Shown: positions 18,024-26,657 of the stretch, one piece after another
Numbering within the stretch: position 1 is the first letter of the stretch
Layout of the letters: every line of letters begins with the position of its first letter
Assembly: GCF_004114425.1 (NCBI RefSeq)
Contig: NZ_RDQF01000016.1
Coordinates: 1 to 64,000, forward strand
Source: Bradyrhizobium vignae
Lineage (GTDB): Bacteria; Pseudomonadota; Alphaproteobacteria; Rhizobiales; Xanthobacteraceae
Reading direction: 5' to 3'
DNA: 64,000 bases
Position numbers and translations under genes: made by a program
Notes under the pieces: generated by a model
The model's database searches: none
What the model was told of the DNA's origin: nothing
What the model saw: only the letters and a program-made list of their open reading frames with translations

Positions 18024-19142
18024 GTGGGTCATCATACCGAGGTCTTTGTCGGAATCGATACGTCAAAATCGCGCAATGCAATAGCCATTGCCGATGGCGG
18101 CCGTGGCGGCGAGGTACGATATCTCGGGGAGTTTTCTGCCACGGAGGCAGCGATCCGAAAGCTGGTGGCAAAGCTTGCAGCGAAATGCTGTCATCTGACG
18201 TTTTGCTACGAAGCAGGGCCGACAGGATATGGCCTCTACAGACTGCTCAAGAGCCTCGGCCATGACTGCCTGGTGGTGGCCCCCTCGCTCGTTCCGAAGA
18301 AGGCCGGCGATCGAGTGAAGACGAACCGGCGCGATGCGGTAAGCCTCGCCAAGCTGTTGCGCGCGGGCGAGCTCACCGCGGTGTGGGTGCCGGACGAGCG
18401 CCATGAGGCTATGCGCGATCTCTCGCGCGCCCGTCAGGCAGTGAAGAAGGACCTCCAGGGCAAGCGTCAACAGATCTCGTCATTGACGCTGCGGCTGGGA
18501 CGCATCTATCCGGGCAAGACAACGTGGGGACCAGCCCACATGAGATGGCTGATGTCGCAGAAGCTCGAGCATCGCGAGCAGCGCATCGCATTCGAAGAGT
18601 TACTTGAGGGGATACGCCAGGAAAGTGAGCGGATGGAGCGTTTGGAAGATGCCATCCGCGAGGTGGTACCCGAGTGGTCGCTTGCCGAGGTTGTCGCGGC
18701 CCTGCAGGCGATGCGGGGGATTGATCTCATTGCGGCTGTGGGGGTGCTGGCCGAGATCGGTGATCTCTCCCGCTTTCAAAATCCGCGCGAGCTGATGGGC
18801 TATCTGGGTCTGGTGCCCACGGAAAACTCGACTGGCGACAAGGTCAAGCGCGGCGGCATCACCAAAGCCGGTAATGGGCGGGCGCGACGTATTCTTGTGG
18901 AGGCGGCCTGGAGCTATCGATATCCGCCGCGCGTGAGCCGAGACAAGCAGCCTAAGGTGGAGGCCGCGCCGAGAGGCGCGCGAGAGATTGCGTGGAAAGC
19001 GCAAACCAGATTGTGCGGACGCTTCCGCTCACTCGAGCGGAAGGGCAAGCGGCGAACCGTAATCGTCACGGCGATTGCCCGCGAGCTATCCGCCTTCATT
19101 TGGGCAATCAATCGCGAGCTCATGCCACCTCGACAGGCGTAA
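18024..19142 (+). CDS. IS110-family DEDD transposase
   Basis: This encodes 372 residues from GTG 18024-18026, preceded by AGGAGG 7 bases upstream; the upstream in-frame ATG at 17964 lies inside the non-coding end. The RuvC-like DEDD domain is visible at the N-terminus (FVGIDTSK, then CYEAGPTGYGLYR, then KTNRRDA). The C-terminal domain has the conserved Gly-rich serine region (IAAVGVLAEIGDLSRFQNP, LGLVPTENSTGDK, KAGNGRARRILVEAAW). It appears intact. It would act with its bridge RNA to recombine element and target DNA. Confidence 0.92.
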   Translation: MGHHTEVFVGIDTSKSRNAIAIADGGRGGEVRYLGEFSATEAAIRKLVAKLAAKCCHLTFCYEAGPTGYGLYRLLKSLGHDCLVVAPSLVPKKAGDRVKTNRRDAVSLAKLLRAGELTAVWVPDERHEAMRDLSRARQAVKKDLQGKRQQISSLTLRLGRIYPGKTTWGPAHMRWLMSQKLEHREQRIAFEELLEGIRQESERMERLEDAIREVVPEWSLAEVVAALQAMRGIDLIAAVGVLAEIGDLSRFQNPRELMGYLGLVPTENSTGDKVKRGGITKAGNGRARRILVEAAWSYRYPPRVSRDKQPKVEAAPRGAREIAWKAQTRLCGRFRSLERKGKRRTVIVTAIARELSAFIWAINRELMPPRQA

Positions 19143-19149
19143 CGTCGTT

Positions 19150-19203
19150 GGGGGCTGTGGACCGCTCGAATCGTGAGGTGCGCTCGACCGGCCCACAGCC
19201 CCC
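19150..19203 (+). terminator. Strong hairpin after the IS110 transposase
   Basis: GGGGGCTGTGG (19150-19160) pairs perfectly with CCACAGCCCCC (19193-19203) across a 32-base loop and is followed by TTT. It could end the transposase transcript. In IS110 elements such a structure may also belong to the right-end RNA or recombination region. Confidence 0.5.
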
Positions 19204-19578
19204 TTTGTTGCAAAGGAGTAGTCGCAGACATCAATCGTGCAGAGGTGAAGGTGGGACCACGGCAGGGGAAATCCTGAAACCCATTATGTGGCCGATCATC
19301 CGATCGACGCCCGACGCTAGACCAGGGACAGCCCCAGACGAAAAAACGGAAATGCGGTATCCAACCCGCGCATCAGAGCCTGTTCACCGACGTCTTTGGG
19401 TCCCGCCTTCTCCTCTGCACGATCCATCGGCGCAAGAGCTTCACGATGAGTCCTCGTGGAGATGGGAAACCGTGCGCTGTGTGCTTGACTGGGGACATCA
19501 GAATGGGATGGCCCGGCCGTGCTCTCGCCCCGCCAGCAAGCGAAGCTGGCAAGGGGCGCTAAAGACAAGGAGCACGCC

Positions 19579-19720
19579 ATGTCTCAGACACCCAATACCG
19601 CAGTCGCCGTGATCGGGATCGATATCGGCAAGAACTCGTTCCACGTCGTGGGCCACGATGCGCGCGGCGCCATCGTGCTGCGGCAAAGGTGGTCGCGTGG
19701 CCAAGTGGAAGCGCAAGATT
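19579..19720 (+). pseudogene. Truncated N-terminus of a second IS110-family transposase
   Basis: From ATG 19579-19581 the frame reads NTAVAVIGIDIGKNSFHVV followed by GHDARGAIVLRQRWSRGQVE, the typical start of another IS110 subgroup, distinct from the element at 18024. Homology stops after about 47 codons, and unrelated sequence plus the IS5-type element follow. No remainder of the transposase is visible in the window. Confidence 0.75.
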
Positions 19721-19797
19721 TGAGCGGGGGTCGTCGTGTGGCAGATGTCCGCTTTGACCTGAAAGCGCCAAACCATCGCCAGCCAAAAGGTTGCGTT

Positions 19798-20606
19798 TGG
19801 CCGGGCGCTCATGATTCAACTCGCATATTTGGGGCTCAAATCATGCGCTACGAACTTGCCGATTGTGAATGGGTTGCCATCAAGCCGATGTTGCCGAACA
19901 AGCCGCGTGGCGTTCCTCGGGTAAACGACCGACGTGTCCTCAATGGCATCTTCTGGGTCTTGCGATCCGGGGCACCTTGGCGTGATCTGCCCGAAGCGTT
20001 TGGCCCATACACCACTTGCTACAACCGGTTCGTCCGCTGGCGGCGGGCTGGTGTCTGGGGCCGCATCATCGACGCGCTCGCCGCTGCCCATGATGCCGCT
20101 GTCCAGATGATCGACACCTCCATTGTCCGAGTGCATCAGCATGGAGCCTGCATCACACGAAACCAGCGCCAGGCGATGGGGAGGTCACGCGGCGGCTTGA
20201 CGAGCAAAATTCATGCGGTGGTCGATAGCAAGGGTCTGCCGGTACGGCTGGCGCTGAGCCCCGGCGAGGCACATGATGTTCGACTCGCTGGAAAACTGCT
20301 GTCTCGACTGAAATCCGGGTCGATGCTGCTTGCGGATCGTGGCTATGATGCCGACTGGATCAGAGAGCTTGCCATGAAGAAGGGCGCGTGGGCCAACATT
20401 CCACCGAAAAGCAATCGCAGCGATCCGATCTGCTTCAGTCCCTATCTCTACCGCGCTCGCAACCAGGTCGAGCGGTTCTTCAACAGAATCAAACAATGTC
20501 GTCGGGTGGCAACGCGCTACGACAGGCTCGCCGCTAACTACCTTGCCTTCGTACAGCTTGCATCGATCAGGGTATGGCTGGCTGCGCGTTAATGAGTCCA
20601 GGTCCT
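19798..20606 (+). mobile_element. IS5-family insertion sequence
   Basis: This contains an intact IS5-type transposase. Imperfect terminal repeats are suggested by TGGCCGGGCGCTCAT (19798-19812) and the complement of ATGAGTCCAGGTCCT (20592-20606), which share 9 of 15 positions. Borders are therefore tentative. It separates the second IS110 fragment from the damaged DUF262 gene. Confidence 0.6.
19843..20592 (+). CDS. IS5-family DDE transposase
   Basis: This encodes 249 residues from ATG 19843-19845; the frame runs upstream into the IS110 fragment but homology starts at MRYELADCEW. Landmarks include the N-terminal DUF4096-like part (RRVLNGIFWVLRSGAPWRDL), then the DDE acid positions: Asp in MIDTSIVRVH, Asp in ADRGYD and Glu in NQVERFFNRIKQCRR. 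This is the IS427-like branch, in which the product is often split over two frames; here it is one continuous frame. Confidence 0.9.
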   Translation: MRYELADCEWVAIKPMLPNKPRGVPRVNDRRVLNGIFWVLRSGAPWRDLPEAFGPYTTCYNRFVRWRRAGVWGRIIDALAAAHDAAVQMIDTSIVRVHQHGACITRNQRQAMGRSRGGLTSKIHAVVDSKGLPVRLALSPGEAHDVRLAGKLLSRLKSGSMLLADRGYDADWIRELAMKKGAWANIPPKSNRSDPICFSPYLYRARNQVERFFNRIKQCRRVATRYDRLAANYLAFVQLASIRVWLAAR

Positions 20607-20811
20607 AGCACTACTTTGGCAGAACGTGTTTGCGCCGGTGTTTTTCAAGGATTTGTCTCCGGCAATGCGGGCATGGCTGAGACGGCGGTCGAAGGATGAG
20701 ATCAACGATGGCGTGACGCACGGCGGGCATGGTTGGCTGAGGCGGGGGACCGTTGATTCTTTTTTTTCCGCCCCGCGTGTGCGAGGCGACGATGTTGCAG
20801 GAAGGCGTAGG

Positions 20812-22308
20812 CAATCCTCGGTGGTGGACGGGCAGCAGCGTCTTAGCACACTAACAATGCTGTTCGCCGCATTGCGGTCGGCGATGCCCGAAGCAGCCGA
20901 TGATATAACGGATTTCCTCTACAAGAAGGGCAAGGCGAGCCTTGGCGAAAAGAACGAGTACCGATTGCTCGCGCGCGAAGAAGACGCTGCGTTTTTTCGC
21001 ACATTCATCCAGGAGCCCGGCGGGATCGAACGACTGATAGAGAGCACGGAAAAGCTCGAAGACAGCCGACTTCGTTATCGCGAGAACGCCAAGCTGCTCA
21101 TGAGCAAAGCGCAGGCACTCTCTCCTGTAGATCGCGACGCGCTTTGGAAATTTCTGGCCAATGATTGCTCATTGGTCGTGATCTCAACGCCTGATCTTGA
21201 GGCTGCTTATCGTATCTTCTCGGTCCTAAACAACCGCGGACTCGACCTTGCGCCCATCGATATCCTCAAAGCAAACATTCTCGGATCGATCCGAAGGATT
21301 GCTGGCGAGGTCAAGAGTCACGCCTATGCAAAAAAATGGAGCCAGATCGAAACCGCGCTTGGTAGGGATGCATTCGGGGAGCTCTTTGGACATATTAGGA
21401 CCATCTACACGAAGCAAAAGCAGCGGGCGACCCTGGTCAAGGAATTTCAGGAGAATGTCACCGAATACAGCTCGCCTATTGAGCTGATCGAGAATGTCAT
21501 CGAACCGTATGCGCAAGTATGGGATTTTATCCGCGAGGCCGGCTTTGAAGCCACGGAATTGGCAGAGTCGATAAATGACCATCTCTCTTGGCTTAACAGG
21601 ATTGATTTCAAAGATTGGGTTCCTCCCGCGCTCCTTTACTTCAAAAGATTCAGGAACAAACCAACGCTTCTCAATGAGTTTTTTAAGCAGCTTGAGCGAC
21701 TCGCGTACTTCCTGCTCGTTACCCGCGAGGGAATTAATGAGCGCATTGAGACTTTCGCCGCCCTCACAAAGGAGATCGAACCGGCCTCGTTCAAGGGTGA
21801 TGTGGAAGCTCTCACCACACTCAAGCTAACACCAGAGCAGCAGCAGGAATTCATCGAGGCCCTTGACGGGGATATTTACAGACGCCTGCCCAAGGGGCGC
21901 ATGGCGCTGATACTGAGGCTAGAAGCACTTGTCAGCGACGGAAGCAAGAAACAGGCTTTTGATCAGCTCTCTCTTGAACACGTTCTTCCGCAAACGCCGC
22001 CGGAGGGATCGGAATGGATGAAGTGGTTTCCTGATGAGGCGATACGGGATTCATGGACCCATAGATTGGCCAATCTCGTACCGCTCCACATCCGCAAGAA
22101 TCCATCTGCCAGCAACTACGATTTCGAGACGAAGAAGAACGTATATTTCACAGGTAAAGGCAAGGCTTCTCCGTTCATCTTAACCAATGAGGCCCGAGCT
22201 CAGGCTACTTGGAAGCCTGAATTTCTTGGAGACCGACAGACACGCTTGTTGGCCACGTTGTGTGCGCATTGGAATCTAAGCAGCCAGCCGCCTAAGCCTC
22301 AACACTGA
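20812..22308 (+). pseudogene. 5'-truncated DUF262/DUF1524 (GmrSD-like) restriction-type protein
   Basis: Homology begins abruptly at VVDGQQRLSTLTMLFAAL, the DGQQR core of DUF262 (a ParB-like nucleotide-dependent domain). It continues through FSVLNNRGLDLAPIDILKAN and ends with a DUF1524 HNH-type nuclease centre, LEHVLPQTPP and LANLVPLH. About 485 residues remain; the usual first 60-90 residues are missing, replaced by insertion-sequence debris at 20607-20811. Single-chain DUF262-DUF1524 proteins are related to type IV GmrSD enzymes that cut modified phage DNA. Translation might restart at ATG 20860, but loss of the N-terminus makes function doubtful. Confidence 0.75.
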
Positions 22309-22706
22309 ACGGCGGCGCTCATGAGATCAGGACCAGTCCTGGCGCTTTCAATCTCGGGGCAATCAAGGCGAACCAGGTCTGCAGATCGACGTCGTCGATT
22401 TTGGCGCTCTGGTTCACCGTGAAGATGGCGGCTGCCCGGGGACTGTCTGCGCCACCTAGCCTTCGCTCGCCTCCGACCGGAACGGGTCAACGCGCAGGTT
22501 GAATATTCAATGTAAGCTCTAGCCTCGATCGTCCAGAGGCCGCGAAGCGCGGTCCCCTGCTTAGGAGAAGCGCGTCTTGGAGAAAGACCGTCATTGGCAG
22601 GTTGCTTTTTAGTCACGGCGAGACCTCACAGATCGAGAGATCGGTGTCGCATTTGCAATCAGGAAGGTTATTACAAAATCGATTTTCAGTGTTCGCTAAT
22701 ATGACC

Positions 22707-22807
22707 GATAAGCAATCTCTCATTTGCTTATCAGTTCGTCGGCCGATTTTTTTACAGAATCGCTTGATCGTTTTCAGAGTGACCGTAGTTATTTTACCCG
22801 ATAAGCC
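22707..22807. repeat. GATAAGC inverted and direct repeats
   Basis: GATAAGCAA (22707-22715) and TTGCTTATC (22724-22732) form a perfect 9-bp inverted repeat with an 8-base spacer. Another GATAAGCC lies at 22800-22807. Flanking text (TTACAAAATCG and later TTACAGAATCG; TTTTCAGTGT and later TTTTCAGAGT) shows a degenerate tandem duplication of about 80-90 bases. Confidence 0.55.
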
Positions 22808-22832
22808 AGGTCTTTTCCAAACGACGCAGGGC

Positions 22833-22867
22833 GGTCGGCGGCACGTAACTGTTGCTGGCCGCCGACC
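22833..22867. repeat. 10-bp perfect hairpin
   Basis: GGTCGGCGGC (22833-22842) and GCCGCCGACC (22858-22867) are perfect inverted copies with a 15-base loop and no T-run. It may be a structural element of a mobile-element end. Confidence 0.5.
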
Positions 22868-22915
22868 CACCACTAATCATGCTAGTCGGTCAACTCCGCT
22901 TTTTCAGCGCTACGG

Positions 22916-23248
22916 CTACTCAATCTCGTCTAAAATACTCCAGGCGCGATCACGCGAAGCCTCTAGTATTCGCACCATTTGCCCGATGATCTCGCTCCAT
23001 TTCATTAGGTTACCTACAATGCAACCGTCGATTTCGTCTTCGACGTCGTCCTCATGAGCTTCCATCAAATCCGAGATGACAAACTCCTCTAACCGCTGCA
23101 ACTGAATGAGCATACTGCCGACAAACCGGAATTCCGCATTATCTTGGATTGGCGAAATTACTGCGCGGTATTCTGACGCTCGAAACGTTTCCGTCACTTC
23201 GGCTAGCTTTCGTAGCCGCTCTTTTTGAACCGTAGATTTTCTATTCAT
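22916..23248 (-). CDS. Hypothetical small helical protein
   Basis: This encodes 110 residues from ATG 23246-23248, preceded by GGAG 8 bases upstream. The N-terminus is basic (MNRKSTVQKERLRKLAEVTE) and the rest is acidic and helical (VISDLMEAHEDDVEDEIDGC). No signal peptide, membrane segment or known motif is seen. Codon use and the ribosome-binding site support a real gene. It stands alone, convergent with nothing nearby, within the accessory region. Confidence 0.55.
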   Translation of the reverse strand: MNRKSTVQKERLRKLAEVTETFRASEYRAVISPIQDNAEFRFVGSMLIQLQRLEEFVISDLMEAHEDDVEDEIDGCIVGNLMKWSEIIGQMVRILEASRDRAWSILDEIE

Positions 23249-23729
23249 GATCAAGTCTCCGATTGGAATGCGACGCCTATTGCGCTCGCTCCCTCCTTTA
23301 CAAGATCGGCTTACGGACAGACGCTGCTGTGTGAAAAGATCCTTCGCTCGCTGCGGCTTGTCCGCGGTCAGGTGCGGCTGCTACTGAACGGGATGCTTCG
23401 TTTCGGATGAATTCCTTGATCGTGTCGTCGGGGCTAAAAGTCACAATGGGGGTACGCATTTCTGTCTCCAGCAAATAGGCCGCAGCCGCCGTTAACCCGT
23501 ACAGCTGTAACAGCGAGCTCCTGCGCAGCCAATCACACGCAAGCTGTGGGATTCGACCCTGTTGGCTGCGTAGCTAAGACATGAGGCCTGAGCTGCTGGC
23601 TCGTGCAAAGCGCTGCGCAGCAAAGAAGTTCCGCGCGTGGGCTTACAACCTACCGACGACACAATAGAAATTTCCCTTGCGCGCTGAGTCATACGCTCTA
23701 GAATCTCACTGCAACTGGTTTGAAATAAG
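23249..23729. other. Intergenic stretch before the small recombinase gene
   Basis: I see no gene, repeat or RNA that can be supported in these roughly 480 bases. Confidence 0.45.
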
Positions 23730-24305
23730 ATGGCTGGCAAGCAAGCGAAGACTCTTTCGACTGATCACATCGACGATCTCTTGTTTTTCGCCGAGCGCTC
23801 TCGCCACCCAATTCGTAACCGTCTGATCGTTCTGCTCTCGGTCAAGGCGGGTCTTCGCGCCGCCGAGATCGCCAATTTGACATGGGCCATGCTGCTCGAC
23901 CCGAGCGGCGAGGTTGGCAGCACGCTCGAAGTTCGCGACGAGATCGCCAAGAAGCGCAGCGGCCGCTCGATTCCAATTCATCCTGAGCTTCGGCAAACTC
24001 TCGTCGAGGCGCGGCAGCTGTCTCGGGGGCAAGGCCCCCTCATTAGATCCGAGCGCGGCGGTGCAATGACACCGATGAGCATCGTTGTCTGGTTTAGCCG
24101 CGCTTATGAGGAACTCGGGTTCGAGGGATGTTCGTCGCACTCGGGGCGTCGAACTTTCATTACGCGAGCGGCTCGCTCGGTTCACAAGGCAGGCGGTTCA
24201 CTGCGAGATGTTCAACTGCTAGCTGGCCACCGATCCATTCAGACGACGCAGCGCTATATCGACGGCGACAGCGACGCTCAACGGAGGCTGGTATCCCTCA
24301 TCTAG
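23730..24305 (+). CDS. Small tyrosine recombinase (catalytic domain only)
   Basis: This is a 191-residue site-specific recombinase consisting of little more than the catalytic domain. Active-site residues are visible: Arg43 in AGLRAAEI, Lys75 in AKKRSG, His137 and Arg140 in SHSGRRTFIT, His167 in AGHRSI and Tyr176 in TTQRYIDG. The core-binding (SAM-like) N-terminal domain typical of integrases is absent, as in a widespread family of about 190-residue recombinases. The downstream glycosylase-like gene begins 8 bases after its stop, implying coupled expression. Confidence 0.88.
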   Translation: MAGKQAKTLSTDHIDDLLFFAERSRHPIRNRLIVLLSVKAGLRAAEIANLTWAMLLDPSGEVGSTLEVRDEIAKKRSGRSIPIHPELRQTLVEARQLSRGQGPLIRSERGGAMTPMSIVVWFSRAYEELGFEGCSSHSGRRTFITRAARSVHKAGGSLRDVQLLAGHRSIQTTQRYIDGDSDAQRRLVSLI

Positions 24306-24313
24306 CGACCAAC

Positions 24314-25366
24314 GTGCCGCGGCAACGCACCGCAAAGGGTCGCACCGACAAAAGGCTGGTCGCGGCGAGAGCCTCCGATCCGCTGGGGCGGGCCGAAGAC
24401 TTGATCCGGACTGTATGCGCGGTCGCCGGTTCGATGTCGTTCCTTGAGGAGATCGACGACGAGGCTCAGCACGCAGGCTTGGTTCAAGCCGTCGCCCTCG
24501 CCGACACGCCACGAATTTTCGACTGGTTGGTCACGACGTTCAGTTTCCAAGGCATCTCCGATCGCGTCGCGCGGGGCTACATCTACAAGCATGGCACCGC
24601 GTCCTGGTCGGGGATTGCGGCGAGCGAGAATAACGCTTCCTCTTGCCCGAAGCTACGCAGCTACTGGCATTTCGAAGGCTGCCGATACGACAAGACCAGT
24701 TTTACCTGTGCGGAGCCCGACCACATCGATGCGTGCGCCCTGCCCCGGCCGCGCCTGCGCAACGGCCGACTGAATCAAACCGCGTACTCGCTCTTCTTGT
24801 TCGTCCGCGACCTCGCCAACGACGATCTGGTGGGCTGGATCGACAGCCAACTGGACGGCGCAAAAGGTGCGACCAGGGTGGAGTTGGAAGCGGCGCGTCA
24901 GGAAGCCTTGATCGGCCCGCTGCGAAACGTTTACGGCGTCTCCGACAAGATATTGATGATGACGCTCTCGACGCTGCTGATCGGCGCGCGCGAGCAACGG
25001 CCGACATGGCTTGAAACCGGTACCGCAATGATCGCAGTAGACACGCTGGTTCATAACTTTCTGCATCGCACTGGCATTTTACAGGACTGTGGTAGCTCTC
25101 ACGCTTATGGCGCTGCTTGTTATGGTCCGGGCGGCTGTGCGGAGATCATCAGGACCGTGGCCGGCCGTATCAATACGCGCACCTTGAACCCAGCATTCCC
25201 GCGGAGGTTCGCCAGGTTCGTACAGAATGCGATTTGGAGGCTCTGCTCACTCGACGGCCTCAACTTGTGTAATGGCAACCGAATTGACGACCGACGAGCC
25301 TGCCAAATCGGCTACTGCTACCTGCATCAAAGGTGCGGTCGAATACCGTTAAAATCGCAAAAATAG
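24314..25366 (+). CDS. Cysteine-rich HhH-GPD DNA glycosylase-like protein
   Basis: This is a protein of about 350 residues, start taken as GTG 24314-24316, 8 bases after the recombinase stop; the open frame extends upstream over the recombinase. A segment resembles the helix-hairpin-helix and catalytic region of endonuclease III/MutY enzymes: NVYGVSDKILMM (EndoIII GVGRKTANV; Lys212 aligns with the catalytic Lys), then after a longer insert MIAVDTLVHNFLHRTG (EndoIII IAVDTHIFRV; Asp243 aligns with the catalytic Asp). The C-terminus has Cys319, 330, 335 and 341 (C-x10-C-x4-C-x5-C), resembling but not equal to the EndoIII iron-sulfur loop (C-x6-C-x2-C-x5-C). The N-terminal 150 residues with further Cys are unrecognised. 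The assignment rests on motifs read by eye. Confidence 0.5.
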   Translation: MPRQRTAKGRTDKRLVAARASDPLGRAEDLIRTVCAVAGSMSFLEEIDDEAQHAGLVQAVALADTPRIFDWLVTTFSFQGISDRVARGYIYKHGTASWSGIAASENNASSCPKLRSYWHFEGCRYDKTSFTCAEPDHIDACALPRPRLRNGRLNQTAYSLFLFVRDLANDDLVGWIDSQLDGAKGATRVELEAARQEALIGPLRNVYGVSDKILMMTLSTLLIGAREQRPTWLETGTAMIAVDTLVHNFLHRTGILQDCGSSHAYGAACYGPGGCAEIIRTVAGRINTRTLNPAFPRRFARFVQNAIWRLCSLDGLNLCNGNRIDDRRACQIGYCYLHQRCGRIPLKSQK

Positions 25367-25507
25367 ACGTAAAAACAGCTACTTATAGTGCGTTTTTAGC
25401 GCAGATTTCGCTTGAGGCATCAAGGCGATTTGCTTATACTCGCTCTACAAGGTCTAACAACGACTTTGCAATTTATAGTGGAGACACTTTCGTGATTGAT
25501 TTGCCTC

Positions 25508-25590
25508 GGCGGGCGCCTGGCCCGCCACCATGGCCAAGCCATGACATCGCTAGAACCGCAGACCACGGGGCCCTATTGGGCCCCGTCTGC
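25508..25590 (+). promoter_or_regulatory. Leader with two hairpins upstream of 25608
   Basis: GGCGGGC/GCCCGCC (about 25508-25526) is followed by GCAGAC-CACGGGGCCC-TATT-GGGCCCCG-TCTGC with TTTT (25558-25594), directly before the ribosome-binding site GAGGAGGAG of the next gene. The second hairpin looks like a terminator or attenuator for transcripts from the upstream gene pair. Confidence 0.55.
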
Positions 25591-25607
25591 TTTTGAGGAG
25601 GAGAAAC

Positions 25608-26177
25608 ATGGGAAAGCAGCCAGAGAAGAAGACGGCCAACGCAACGGACAAGCTGTTTGTCTTCGGCCTTGATGAAGACGGAAAGCCGAGGGGCGCAAGG
25701 TTTGCGGAGTTCAACGAGAAAGTCGTCAGCGCCGCGGCGCAGATGAAGCTAGCGACCGTGCACCCGGCCTCGCCAGCAGTCACCGAAATTGGCATGAAGC
25801 TGCCCGTAGGGAGACTATACGCCAGCGGAAAAGCGTTCGTGCCACCGATCCGGCGGGACCTCCTGGGCAAGCTCAAAGCCGCGCTCGATGTGCCTGGCGA
25901 CGGAAGTCAGGTTCAACAGCCCGCCCCAGCGCCGTCCCCCGAAAAGGCAAAGGCAGGCGACGTTGTCGCTGCTGGACTACCGCGAACGTGGGAGAGCATC
26001 GCTGTCGGCCAACTAGTGCTAGTCGAAGACGATGATCCGGGATTTGGCTGGTGGCCTTGCGTCGTGACCGAGCGGAACAAGGACGTTTTAACGCTTCGCC
26101 TTCGCGACTACCCGGACAAGGGCACCTACGTCCGGCACGTCGCCCAGGTGGGGCTTATAAACCCCGGTCCAGAATAA
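25608..26177 (+). CDS. Hypothetical two-domain protein (GLDxxGxPRGARF family plus WW-containing barrel)
   Basis: This encodes 189 residues from ATG 25608-25610 with a strong GGAGGAG. Residues about 15-90 contain FGLDEDGKPRGARFAEF, then VVSAAAQMK and KLPVGRLYASGK; this block recurs in the protein at 28677-29018, so the two are paralogues. Residues about 125-185 are a separate small beta-type domain (VGQLVLVEDDDPGFGWWPC, LRLRDYP) reminiscent of SH3/PWWP-like barrels. A Pro/Ala linker joins them. I recognise no named family. No signal peptide or membrane helix is present, so it is probably cytoplasmic. Confidence 0.65.
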   Translation: MGKQPEKKTANATDKLFVFGLDEDGKPRGARFAEFNEKVVSAAAQMKLATVHPASPAVTEIGMKLPVGRLYASGKAFVPPIRRDLLGKLKAALDVPGDGSQVQQPAPAPSPEKAKAGDVVAAGLPRTWESIAVGQLVLVEDDDPGFGWWPCVVTERNKDVLTLRLRDYPDKGTYVRHVAQVGLINPGPE

Positions 26178-26299
26178 CCTGCTCGCCTGGACGAGAGCCG
26201 AGCCCGGACCACGGCCCGGGCTTCGACCACCTGCTCCTGCCTGACGCTCAGTAGACGCGAGCCAGCTCCACCAACCAACAGACATTATGGAGAACAACC

Positions 26300-26629
26300 A
26301 TGTCCCTTCACACGGACCGGATACGCATGCTCAACGACGAACTTCGCAACCACCTTCTCGGCGGGGGCGCCGTCATCACGGCCGGCATCGCCGAACTGGG
26401 ATCAGACGCAGTCGAGCGCTTGGTCCGCACAATCGCGGTATACGACGACTTCTGTCACGCCAATGATCCACACGAGGAACACGACGCGGGCGTCTTTCAA
26501 TTCGAAGGGATAAACGTAATGTTCAAAATCGACTACTACGACAAATCCCTCAACTTCCATTCGCCCAACCCTGCAGACCCTTCGGTCACCGAGCGCATCA
26601 TCACCATTATGAGGGCGGACGAATACTAA
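26300..26629 (+). CDS. DUF3768 family protein
   Basis: This is a 109-residue protein starting RIRMLNDELRNHLLGGGAVI, followed by TAGIAELGSDAVERLVRTIA and a C-terminal GINVMFKIDYYDKSLNFHSP. The pattern matches the DUF3768 family, common on alphaproteobacterial plasmids and genomic islands and without known function. ATGGAGAACAACC precedes the start. The 122-base gap from the previous gene contains a small AGCCCGG/CCGGGCT hairpin near 26200, so the two may be separately terminated. Confidence 0.75.
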   Translation: MSLHTDRIRMLNDELRNHLLGGGAVITAGIAELGSDAVERLVRTIAVYDDFCHANDPHEEHDAGVFQFEGINVMFKIDYYDKSLNFHSPNPADPSVTERIITIMRADEY

Positions 26630-26657
26630 CCTCCTCGGTAGCGGCCCAAAACTACCT

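Larger units (their letters stand above)
17850..19290 (+). mobile_element. IS110-family insertion sequence
   Basis: A complete IS110-type transposase is flanked by non-coding ends of about 170 and 150 bases. The left end carries a hairpin (ACCCTCG at 17957-17963 with CGAGGGT at 17973-17979). IS110 elements have no terminal inverted repeats and encode a bridge RNA in a non-coding end, so exact borders cannot be set by eye; these coordinates are approximate. Confidence 0.6.
22309..22915. other. Non-coding stretch with several inverted repeats
   Basis: No gene is supported. It carries the GATAAGC repeat cluster (22707-22807) and the hairpin at 22833-22867. It lies between the damaged DUF262 gene and the cargo of the integrative element, so it may include an element end. 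Confidence 0.5.

Noticed and set aside
19559..19842. Minus-strand frames between the IS110 fragment and the IS5 gene as a separate gene
   Set aside because: They are antisense to the IS110 start and repeat-type sequence, with no independent support.
22613..22873. 86-codon minus frame with several Cys (RFCKKIGRRTDKQ)
   Set aside because: It lies across the inverted-repeat region, has no good ribosome-binding site and no recognised family; more likely non-coding element DNA.
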